Assembly (NCBI GenBank): GCA_963169665.1
Contig: CAUJET010000201.1
Span: 1 to 46,824, forward strand
DNA length: 46,824 bases
Source of the DNA: Actinomycetota bacterium
GTDB lineage: Bacteria; Actinomycetota; Acidimicrobiia; Acidimicrobiales; Ilumatobacteraceae
Direction: 5' to 3'
Below are positions 1 through 6,735 of the stretch, one piece after another. A program made the position numbers and the translations under genes. Position 1 is the first letter of the stretch. Each line of letters opens with the position of its first letter. The notes beneath the pieces are model-generated. The model was not told the origin of the DNA, ran no database searches, and saw only the letters and a list, made by a program, of their open reading frames with translations.

Positions 1-1442
1 TGGGGGAAGCTCTCCTTCAACAGCTTCACGCCGGCGAGCAGACCCATCGACTCGACGTAGGTGAACATCGACGACGGGTCCTTGCGGAACGCCTGGCGAC
101 GCTCACGGGTCTGCAGACGATCGATGCGCGCCGCTGCGAGCGCACCCGTGTCGTGGTCGCCCGTCGCGTCGTCGGTGGACGGCAGATCGGTCACCTCCAA
201 CGTGGGCGCGAGCAGGCCCGGCAGCTGCGGACGGGTGAGCGCACTCCCCGCCGGGGTGTAGGCGATCGGCAGACCGAAGAAGCCGGCGAACCCTCGGGTG
301 CACACGGTCGGGTCGGTCGACTCGAAGGCCCGACGGAACACCTCGGAGCGCACATCGATGCAGAATGCCGCCTGCACGGCCGGGAAGGCGTCTGGGCGCG
401 TCGCGGCCGGCAGACCGGCGATCAGCGAGTCCTGCCAGGTGCGCTCCACGGCGGTCTGGAGCACCCAGTCGAGCCGCTGGTCGTCGGCCGACTCGGTCGC
501 CACGTCGTCGAGCAGGGTCCACGCCGCAGCCCACTCCCGCAGGCGCTCGGATGCGCCGTCGGACTCGAGATGATCGTGGGCGAGCAGCCACTCCCACGCC
601 ACTCGGATCGCGAGCAGGTCGACGATCGAGTCGTCGTCGGTGTCGGCGAGGCGTGCCTGCCACCGCTGGTACGCGCACCACGCGGCCCACCCGTTCACCG
701 AGCACAACAGCGCGGTGAGGTACGCCTCGCGTCCCTCCGGAGCGACGCCGAGCTCGTCGAGCATCCGAGCGATCGCCCCGAGGGAGTCGGCCGGCAGGGC
801 GTCGATCCGGGCGCGTGCCCAGGTGCTCCCGTGACGCCAACTGAAGCCGTGGGTGACGGAGGGATCTTCGCGCCACGCACCGAACAGGCCGGCGCTGCGA
901 TCGGGGGTCCACGAGGCCTGCCACTCGTCGAAGTGGGCCGCGCAGAGCTGGCTGATCTGATGCACCACCAGATCGGTCCAGGTGCGACCGGGCACAGGCC
1001 CGAGGCCCTGATCACGGAGATCGGTCACGAGCGCGAACCGCACGAGCGGTGGTTGCCAGGGTTCGTCTGCCGCGTCGAGCATCGCCAGCGCGATGTCGGC
1101 GAGCTCGACCGAGCCGAGCTCTGCCGCGGCGTCGACCAGGTGCCGGTCGGTGAGGCGACCGGCACGTCGCTCCTCACGGAACCACGACCGGGGCATGGTG
1201 AGCGTGGTGCCCGCCAGCGCGGTGAGCCGCGCCGCGGCACCGGCGATCGACGCCGACCGCCATCCCCAGTACGGGTTCACCGCGATGAACTGGTCGAGCG
1301 GCCAGGTCGGAGCGATGCGGGAGCAGGCATCGCCCACCGCTCGCCCGAACGCCTCGTCGTCCACGTCGGTGTGGAGGTGCACGGCCCGGAGGTCGGCGGC
1401 GTGGAAGTCGGCGGCGTGGAGGTCGGTGGCGTGCGGGCTCAT
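1..1442 (-). CDS. dabA: DabA-type inorganic carbon transporter subunit (DUF2309/UPF0753), 3' end outside window
   Basis: This is the zinc-binding subunit of a DAB inorganic-carbon (CO2/bicarbonate) uptake complex. It works with the NuoL-like membrane subunit encoded just upstream. The reading frame starts at an ATG at 1442 and stays open to the window edge (about 480 codons, C-terminus missing). The motif FCIDVRSE, with Cys361 and Asp363, matches the Cys/Asp zinc-binding pair of DabA proteins, which resembles a beta-carbonic anhydrase site. The remaining His/Cys ligands would lie beyond the edge. The start overlaps the dabB stop by 4 bases (ATGA), so the two are translationally coupled, as usual for this pair. 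The N-terminus holds three near-identical pentapeptides of the HA(T/A)D(L/F) type. Family and motif are visible. Transport activity is inferred from characterised DabAB systems. Confidence 0.9.
   Translation of the reverse strand, partial: MSPHATDLHAADFHAADLRAVHLHTDVDDEAFGRAVGDACSRIAPTWPLDQFIAVNPYWGWRSASIAGAAARLTALAGTTLTMPRSWFREERRAGRLTDRHLVDAAAELGSVELADIALAMLDAADEPWQPPLVRFALVTDLRDQGLGPVPGRTWTDLVVHQISQLCAAHFDEWQASWTPDRSAGLFGAWREDPSVTHGFSWRHGSTWARARIDALPADSLGAIARMLDELGVAPEGREAYLTALLCSVNGWAAWCAYQRWQARLADTDDDSIVDLLAIRVAWEWLLAHDHLESDGASERLREWAAAWTLLDDVATESADDQRLDWVLQTAVERTWQDSLIAGLPAATRPDAFPAVQAAFCIDVRSEVFRRAFESTDPTVCTRGFAGFFGLPIAYTPAGSALTRPQLPGLLAPTLEVTDLPSTDDATGDHDTGALAAARIDRLQTRERRQAFRKDPSSMFTYVESMGLLAGVKLLKESFP
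1389..1433 (-). repeat. three tandem 15-bp units inside dabA
   Basis: Three consecutive 15-base units (1389-1403, 1404-1418, 1419-1433) differ at one base each and encode repeated pentapeptides near the DabA N-terminus (residues about 4-18). Because the unit is a multiple of three, copy-number change would not break the frame. Confidence 0.8.
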
Positions 1443-3097
1443 GAGTGGTCCGTTCCGGTGGTGACAGCAGCGAGGGTGGCATGGGTGGCGTCCGTCGTCG
1501 CGCCGTGCCGGCGCACGCCCGCAGCGACGGGCACCATCGCGACCGCGTGGGGCCGGGGCAGCGGAGCCTGCCGAGGCTGCGGTGCAGGCGGGGGAGCGAC
1601 GGTGAAGGCGAGCCGGGTGAACGCCTCGTCGAGGAACAGGCCGCCGTACACCCACGGCCGCACGCGGCGGACGAGGTGGCCGTCGGGCCTCGACCGGGCC
1701 GCTGCCTGCAGCACGAACAGGGCGACGAACCCGGCGCCGGTGAACACCAGCAGGGCGATCGGGGCGTCGGCACCCTTGGGCGTCAGTTCGGCGAACACCT
1801 CGTGCAGCGCCAGGTACACGGCCGGCACGGCGGCCATCCGGCCCACCGACGAACCGATGCGGCGGGCCGAGGACGTGCGACCGATCGATGCGGCGAAGGG
1901 GACGGTCGCCAGCGCCACGACCCCGAGCAGCACCCACACGCCCGCCGACAACCGATCGGCCCAGGGCAGCGACTGCCACACGACCCCGACGAGTGCGGAC
2001 GTGGCGAGCGCGAGGGCGGTGGACGCGGTGAGCGCCCGCACCGTCGGCGCCGAGGGGATCGGCGCCAGCCGCCGCCGCTGGGTCTGGCGGACGGTCCCGC
2101 CGGCGGAGAGGAAGGCGTACGCCTTGTAGAGCGAGTGGGCGACGAGGTGCAGCAGCGCCATCTCCCACAGGCCGAGCCCGCACTGCATCAACATGAAGCC
2201 CATCTGGGCGCAGGTCGACCAGGCCAGCGCGACCTTCACGCTCACCCGAGTCGTCATCACCAGCGATGCGACGACCGCCGTGGCGACGCCGACCACCACC
2301 AGCACGGTCCGTGCCACGACCGACTGGTCGACGACCGGGGAGAAGCGCAACAACACGAACCCGCCCAGGTTCACCACGCCGGCGTGCAACAGCGCCGACA
2401 CCGGGGTCGGCGCCTCCATCACCTGGATCAACCAGCCGTGGAACGGCAGTTGGGCGCACTTCAACAGCGCCGACGTCGCGACGAGCACGATCGCCACATG
2501 CGCCCCGATCGACAACGAGTCGGCACCGGCAGCGGCGACAGCGATCTCGTCGATCCGGAGCGTGTCGAAGCTCAGACCGAAGGCGATCGTGGCGCCCACC
2601 ATGCAGGCATCCGCGCAGCGGGCGAGCAGGAACTTCTTGTGCGCCACCGCCACCGCGACCGGCCGATCGCCGAAGAAGGTGAGCAGGCCGTGCAGCGCCA
2701 TGCTGGTCGCCGTCCACGCGACGACGAGCAGCACGAGGTGGTTCGACACCACCACCAACGAGACCGCGGCGAGCGTGGCCAGCATCCGGCCGGCGTACCG
2801 CCGCTCGTGGACGTCACCGGCGAGGTAGGTGGCCGAGAAGCGGACCACCACCCACCCGACGATCGCCACCAGTGCCAGCATCACGGCCGTGATCGAGTCG
2901 AGCCGCACCAGATCATCGGCCCGGACACCGTCGACCACCCGAGCCACCACGACCGCCACCGCAGCGACCGCCACCATCGCCGTTGCCGCCCGGGCGACCC
3001 GCCACGCGGCCGACGCAGTCGTGCATCGGCCGACGACCAGCGCGGCGATGACGAGGATCGCTGCCGGCAGCAGGGTGAGGGCGAGGGAGTCGAGCAC
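1439..3097 (-). CDS. dabB: DabB-type proton-channel-like membrane subunit (NuoL/MrpA family)
   Basis: This is a polytopic membrane protein of the complex I subunit 5/antiporter family. Beside a DUF2309 gene it is expected to be DabB, which energises inorganic-carbon uptake with an ion gradient. About 550 residues of mostly hydrophobic helices are visible. They include the conserved stretch around LLHAGVVNLGGFVLLRFSPV and a Lys-containing segment (LLKCAQLPFHGWLIQVMEAP), both typical of NuoL-like channels. I place the start at a GTG (3097) because GGAGG lies 9 bases upstream of it. The longer ATG frame from 3190 would run through the divergent promoter region. The stop overlaps the dabA start. 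The gene is divergent from a LysR regulator, which probably controls the pair. A genuine respiratory NuoL is unlikely because no other nuo genes are present. Confidence 0.88.
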   Translation of the reverse strand: MLDSLALTLLPAAILVIAALVVGRCTTASAAWRVARAATAMVAVAAVAVVVARVVDGVRADDLVRLDSITAVMLALVAIVGWVVVRFSATYLAGDVHERRYAGRMLATLAAVSLVVVSNHLVLLVVAWTATSMALHGLLTFFGDRPVAVAVAHKKFLLARCADACMVGATIAFGLSFDTLRIDEIAVAAAGADSLSIGAHVAIVLVATSALLKCAQLPFHGWLIQVMEAPTPVSALLHAGVVNLGGFVLLRFSPVVDQSVVARTVLVVVGVATAVVASLVMTTRVSVKVALAWSTCAQMGFMLMQCGLGLWEMALLHLVAHSLYKAYAFLSAGGTVRQTQRRRLAPIPSAPTVRALTASTALALATSALVGVVWQSLPWADRLSAGVWVLLGVVALATVPFAASIGRTSSARRIGSSVGRMAAVPAVYLALHEVFAELTPKGADAPIALLVFTGAGFVALFVLQAAARSRPDGHLVRRVRPWVYGGLFLDEAFTRLAFTVAPPPAPQPRQAPLPRPHAVAMVPVAAGVRRHGATTDATHATLAAVTTGTDHS

Positions 3098-3206
3098 GGG
3101 ATGGAACCTCCGGTGGCTGGCGAGTGGCTGGCGGGTGGTGCCGGGGCGATCGGCCGTGCCAGCGTGACGGATGGCGAACGTTCCGTCCAATACATGTTCC
3201 GATACG

Positions 3207-3227
3207 ATTCGTTCACCTGAAACGAAT
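3207..3227. promoter_or_regulatory. perfect 7-7-7 palindrome, candidate LysR operator
   Basis: ATTCGTT and AACGAAT form perfect 7-base arms around a 7-base spacer in the divergent region between dabB and the LysR gene. LysR-type regulators usually bind T-N11-A dyads in exactly this position. The site lies 47 bases before the regulator ATG and 110 bases before the dabB GTG. Confidence 0.7.
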
Positions 3228-3273
3228 GAACGTCGGGTGACGTGACCACACGGAACGAAACGGTCGAGGCGCG

Positions 3274-4182
3274 ATGAGCCAGCTCAACTTCCATCACCTG
3301 CGCTACTTCTGGGCGGTCGCCAAGGAGGGGAACCTCACCCGCGCCGCACGTCAGCTGCACGTGTCGCAGTCGGCCCTGTCGGCCCAGATCAAGCAGCTGG
3401 AGACCGACCTCGGACAGCCCCTGTTCCAGCGGACGGGACGCACGCTCACACTCACCGAGGCGGGACAGGTGGCGTTGTCGTACGCCGAGGGCATCTTCGC
3501 CTCGGGCAACGAGCTGGTGGAGGTGCTGCGCGAAGGGCGGCGCGAAGAGCGGCAGATCCTCCGCGTGGGCGCCGTCGCCACCACCTCGCGCAACTTCCAG
3601 GAGAACTTCATCCGCCCGGTGCTCGACCGCGACGACGTCGACCTGGTGCTGGTGTCGGGCAGCCTGCCCGAGCTGCTGTCGCGCCTACGCGTCCACTCGC
3701 TCGACCTCGTGCTGTGCAACCAGCGCGTGCACGCGAGCGCCACCGACCCGTGGCGCTGTCGACGCATCGCTCGTCAACCGGTCAGCCTCGTCGGCCACCC
3801 CTCCACCCGGCCGTTCCGATTCCCGGACGACCTGGCGAGCGTGCCGCTGCTGCTGCCGGGACGCGACAACGAGATGCGGCTCACCTTCGACCTGCGCTGC
3901 GAGCAGCTCGGCCTCCGGCCGCACGTGCGTGCCGAGGTCGACGACATGGCGCTGCTGCGACTGCTCGCCCGCGACTCCGGTTGCGTGGCGCTCATGCCGA
4001 CGATCGTGGCCCAGGACGAGCTGCGCAGCGGTCGGCTCGTCGAGCTCGCCGTGGTGCCCGACCTCTACGAGAACTTCTACGGCGTCACCGTGCAACGCCG
4101 GTACGAGCAGCCACTCATCGGTCAGCTCCTCGCACGCCCCGACGCCGAGGTGCTGCAGCCGCCCGGGGAGTGGTCGCGGTAG
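3274..4182 (+). CDS. LysR-family transcriptional regulator (NhaR-like), divergent from dabBA
   Basis: A 302-residue DNA-binding regulator. Residues about 5-64 form the LysR winged helix-turn-helix (NFHHLRYFWAVAKEGNLTRA, then a QSALSAQIKQLE recognition helix). The rest is a periplasmic-binding-like effector domain. The N-terminal wording resembles NhaR-type LysR proteins. It is transcribed away from dabBA with a perfect palindrome between them, the classic layout for a LysR protein controlling the divergent operon and itself. Inorganic-carbon genes are often controlled by LysR proteins (CbbR, CcmR types), so a CO2-related effector is plausible, but nothing in the sequence identifies the ligand. 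The ATG start has weak GA-rich sequence upstream and gives a standard full-length family member. Confidence 0.88.
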   Translation: MSQLNFHHLRYFWAVAKEGNLTRAARQLHVSQSALSAQIKQLETDLGQPLFQRTGRTLTLTEAGQVALSYAEGIFASGNELVEVLREGRREERQILRVGAVATTSRNFQENFIRPVLDRDDVDLVLVSGSLPELLSRLRVHSLDLVLCNQRVHASATDPWRCRRIARQPVSLVGHPSTRPFRFPDDLASVPLLLPGRDNEMRLTFDLRCEQLGLRPHVRAEVDDMALLRLLARDSGCVALMPTIVAQDELRSGRLVELAVVPDLYENFYGVTVQRRYEQPLIGQLLARPDAEVLQPPGEWSR

Positions 4183-4220
4183 CGTCGTCCACGACGACGC
4201 ATCACGGACGGAACATCGCA

Positions 4221-4607
4221 ATGGACGTGCCCGACGGCTGGGTGAACGAGCGGCAGCTCCACGAGTTCGAGACACCGCCTGCGGTGGAGCATCTCGTGTA
4301 CGAGGTGCGTGCCGACAGCTTCGAGCGCTGGAAGGCGATCGAGTTCGAGATGTGGACCAAGGCGCTCGCCGACCGCTCACCGGGCCTGCTGCACAAGGAG
4401 ACCTGGGTGCAGGACCGCGGCGAATGGCTGCGCATCTCGATCGTCATCCACTGGCGCACCCTCGACGACTGGCAGCGGTTCGACCCCGCCTGGCTCGACG
4501 CCCAGGAGGCAGCGTTCCAGGAGGCTGTCGGGGCGGAGAACGTGCGGTTGGTCCAGGTCGGCCACGACGCCGGCCGCCACTACTTCAAGATCAGCGAGTA
4601 CCGCTGA
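4221..4607 (+). CDS. small ABM-like (TIGR03792-type) protein
   Basis: A 128-residue soluble protein with a pattern resembling the dimeric alpha/beta-barrel (antibiotic biosynthesis monooxygenase-like) fold. It has LVYEVRADSFERWKAIE, then WVQDRGEWLRISIVIHWRTLDDW, and a closing segment around VRLVQVGHDAGRHYFKISEY. This layout resembles the uncharacterised TIGR03792 family, but I recall it only by general pattern. No catalytic residues can be assigned. It lies 38 bases downstream of the LysR gene on the same strand and may be cotranscribed, so a link to the dab system is possible but unproven. The ATG at 4221 fits the domain start. The open frame extends upstream only as an overlap with the LysR gene. 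Confidence 0.65.
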   Translation: MDVPDGWVNERQLHEFETPPAVEHLVYEVRADSFERWKAIEFEMWTKALADRSPGLLHKETWVQDRGEWLRISIVIHWRTLDDWQRFDPAWLDAQEAAFQEAVGAENVRLVQVGHDAGRHYFKISEYR

Positions 4608-4631
4608 CGGGCGACGGCCCCGCGGCCACGT

Positions 4632-5429
4632 TCAGCGCAGCAGCGACAACGTCTCCGCCGCGAGCTCCATCATCGACGTGGGGGCGTCGCCGTCGACCAG
4701 GGCGAGCCCGACCGTCGTCGGCGAATAGCGGTCGATCAGCTCCCTGAGTCCGAGAGCGATGGATGCCGGGGTGCCCGCGAGGCAGGTGGGATCGGCCGGC
4801 GCGTCGGCCCGGAATCGGACCGAGGCGTAGATCGCGACCTCGATCGGCCGCACCGACCTGGCCCAGCTCACCGGATCGCCGAGCCGGTCGAGGTCGAACC
4901 CGGACAGGAAGACACCGTCGGCGTACCTCGACGCCAGGCGGTTCATCTGCTCGCCACGGGCACCGATGTGGATGGGCACGTCCCGTGCGGGCGCGGCGTG
5001 TGCCGGCGGGTCGTACCCCTCGCAGGCGGTGCGAGTCATCACCGCACGGGCGATCGTGACGGCCTCGCGCACGACCGCGATCGGCCGTTCGATCTCGATG
5101 CCGAACGGCGCGAGGGACAGCTCGCCACCGATGCCGAGCCCGAGTCGGGCGCGACCGCCGCTGAGCTCGTCGAGTGTGCTGATCGTCGAGCCGATGGCGC
5201 CGGGATGGCGGAGCAACGGTGACGTGATGCCCACGCCGAGCTCGATGCGGGTGGTGTCGGCCGCCGCATACGCGAGCACCGGCACCGGCTCGCGGGACAC
5301 ACCCTCGTCGGCCACCCACACCTCGTCGATGCCCGCCCGATCGGCCAACCGGATCGCGTCGACCAGCTCGGACGCAGGTGCATCCGAGAACAACCACACC
5401 CCGGTACGGGTCGTGTCCGAAGCTGCCAT
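4632..5429 (-). CDS. LLM-class (luciferase-like) flavin/F420-dependent oxidoreductase
   Basis: A 265-residue TIM-barrel oxidoreductase of the bacterial luciferase-like superfamily, in which actinobacterial members usually use F420 or FMN. Visible signatures are IRLADRAGIDEVWVADEG near the N-terminus, GVGITSPLLRHPG (non-prolyl cis-peptide region) and LSGGRARLGLGIGGE. It is somewhat shorter than the usual 290-340 residues. The substrate cannot be predicted. It converges on the ABM-like gene and is divergent from the PaiB-like gene, with only 42 bases between the two starts, so the divergent pair shares a short promoter region. The ATG start is supported by its fit to the domain start. Confidence 0.82.
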   Translation of the reverse strand: MAASDTTRTGVWLFSDAPASELVDAIRLADRAGIDEVWVADEGVSREPVPVLAYAAADTTRIELGVGITSPLLRHPGAIGSTISTLDELSGGRARLGLGIGGELSLAPFGIEIERPIAVVREAVTIARAVMTRTACEGYDPPAHAAPARDVPIHIGARGEQMNRLASRYADGVFLSGFDLDRLGDPVSWARSVRPIEVAIYASVRFRADAPADPTCLAGTPASIALGLRELIDRYSPTTVGLALVDGDAPTSMMELAAETLSLLR

Positions 5430-5471
5430 ATCGGTGATCGACGCTACCGACGGAATGCATACGCTCGAGCC

Positions 5472-6098
5472 ATGTACACACCGGCGTCGATGCAGATCGA
5501 CGAGCTCGAGGCCCGTTCACTGGTCGACGCAGTCGGCAGCGGGTGGCTCGTCACGGTCGGATCCGATGGCGCTCCCATCGCCACGCTGCTCCCGATCCTG
5601 TGGCGCGGCGACCGGGTGATCGCCCACCTCGCCAAGGCCAACCCGCACTGGCGCGACCTCGACGGGAGGCGCGCGCTCGTCATCGTCGGTGGTCCGGAGA
5701 CGTACGTGTCGCCGTCGTGGTACCCGTCGAAGTCGGAGCACGGGCGCGTGGTCCCGACCTGGAACTACCTCGCCGTCCACCTCACGGGCACGGTGACGGT
5801 GCACCGTGAGGCGGCCTGGCTGCGCGCGATGGTCACTGAACTCACCGACCGCCACGAAGGACGTCGGGCCGAGCCGTGGACGGTCGCCGACGCGCCGACC
5901 GAGTACGTCGACGGCCTGCTGCAGGCCATCGTCGGTGTCGAGTTGGCGGTCGAGCGGGTGGAGGGCAAGGCGAAGCTCAGCCAGAACCGACCCGAACCCG
6001 ATCGACTCGGTGTGATCGCCGGCCTCGACGACACGGGCGACGCTGCGGCATCCGCCGTCGCGGACGCCATGCGCGCACGGCGCCCCGACACGGCCTGA
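5472..6098 (+). CDS. PaiB-like FMN-binding protein / negative regulator family
   Basis: A 208-residue member of the PaiB family (split-barrel, FMN-binding-like). The N-terminus MYTPASMQIDELEARSLVDA, the motif HLAKANPHWRD, the segment YVSPSWYPSK and the later PTWNYLAVHLTGTV are hallmarks of this family. In Bacillus PaiB was named as a negative regulator of sporulation and protease genes, but many homologues are simply putative flavin-binding proteins. Length matches the family norm. It is divergent from the LLM oxidoreductase, so a shared redox role is conceivable. It converges on the DUF5709-like gene with 22 bases between. Confidence 0.85.
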   Translation: MYTPASMQIDELEARSLVDAVGSGWLVTVGSDGAPIATLLPILWRGDRVIAHLAKANPHWRDLDGRRALVIVGGPETYVSPSWYPSKSEHGRVVPTWNYLAVHLTGTVTVHREAAWLRAMVTELTDRHEGRRAEPWTVADAPTEYVDGLLQAIVGVELAVERVEGKAKLSQNRPEPDRLGVIAGLDDTGDAAASAVADAMRARRPDTA

Positions 6099-6120
6099 CA
6101 CGGCCTGATCGACGGGCCCC

Positions 6121-6330
6121 TCAGGGCTCGGGGAACTGCTCGGGTTCCTCCTGCGCCAGACGGTCCTCCATCGACTCGTCGGTCACGTCGGCGTCGGCGA
6201 ACGGGACGCCCTCGAGGTGGTCGGGCGGATAGTCGGCCGCCACTTCGTCGCTGGTGACGGGGTCGTCGAGTCCGGTCACGTCCTCGTCGAGCTGTTCGGC
6301 TCCTGCCTGGTCGTCGGAACGATCGGACAT
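6121..6330 (-). CDS. small acidic DUF5709-like protein
   Basis: A 69-residue highly acidic protein. The core pattern YPPDHLEG followed by ESMEDRLAQEEPEQ resembles DUF5709 proteins of actinobacteria, which have no known function. I choose the second of two adjacent ATGs (6330) because AGGAGG precedes it at about 6 bases, against 3 bases for the first ATG at 6333. A longer frame from 6399 has no comparable ribosome-binding site. No membrane segment or signal peptide is visible. Confidence 0.62.
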   Translation of the reverse strand: MSDRSDDQAGAEQLDEDVTGLDDPVTSDEVAADYPPDHLEGVPFADADVTDESMEDRLAQEEPEQFPEP

Positions 6331-6735
6331 CATGCGCCTCCTGGCGTGCTCCGCGTCTCGTTCGCGGAATCGAGGAACAGATACCCCGATCCCGCGCATC
6401 TCAGCCGCCGCCCATCGACCCGAGGCGTCGTCGGTGGGAGTGGCCCGTCGCCGATCGGGTGCGCGCCGGCGCGGACGACGTCGTCAGCACGGTCAAGCAC
6501 GACGTCGACGCCTGATCCTGCCACCGAACGGGTGATCGTCGCGCCGAGCGTCGATCACCCGTTCGGAGGTACCCGGCCGACGGTCGTGCAACCATGATCT
6601 GCTCTCGCCCAAGCCGGGCGCGAGTCGACTGGAGGCGTGACCGTTGTGCACTCAATGGAGACCCGCTCGAGTTGGTGCTCGTCGCGGTCGTGATGTCTCG
6701 AGCACCTGGTCGCGCTCACGAGCTACGTTCTCGCG
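6331..6735. other. non-coding gap with two inverted repeats
   Basis: About 400 bases lie between the small acidic gene and the SpoIIE-type phosphatase. I see no convincing gene. A short open stretch ends at a TGA at 6513 (C-terminal KHDVDA) but lacks a good start. The gap holds a 15-bp hairpin (6524-6566) and a looser 8-bp inverted repeat, GGTGCTCG (6674-6681) with CGAGCACC (6699-6706), just upstream of the phosphatase start. The latter could be a regulator site. Confidence 0.5.
6524..6566. terminator. 15-bp perfect hairpin, terminator-like but without T-tract
   Basis: CCGAACGGGTGATCG (6524-6538) and its exact complement (6552-6566) flank a 13-base loop. Neither strand shows a clear T-run after the stem. 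It may be a factor-assisted terminator, an RNA processing site or a protein-binding palindrome. Confidence 0.5.

Noticed and set aside
153..2129. 658-codon plus-strand open frame
   Set aside because: It is antisense to dabA/dabB, with Arg/Gly/His-rich composition typical of shadow frames in GC-rich DNA. The minus-strand frames carry clear family motifs.
3098..3190. longer DabB start at ATG 3190
   Set aside because: It lacks a ribosome-binding site and would code through the divergent promoter region. The GTG at 3097 has GGAGG at 9 bases and fits the domain start.
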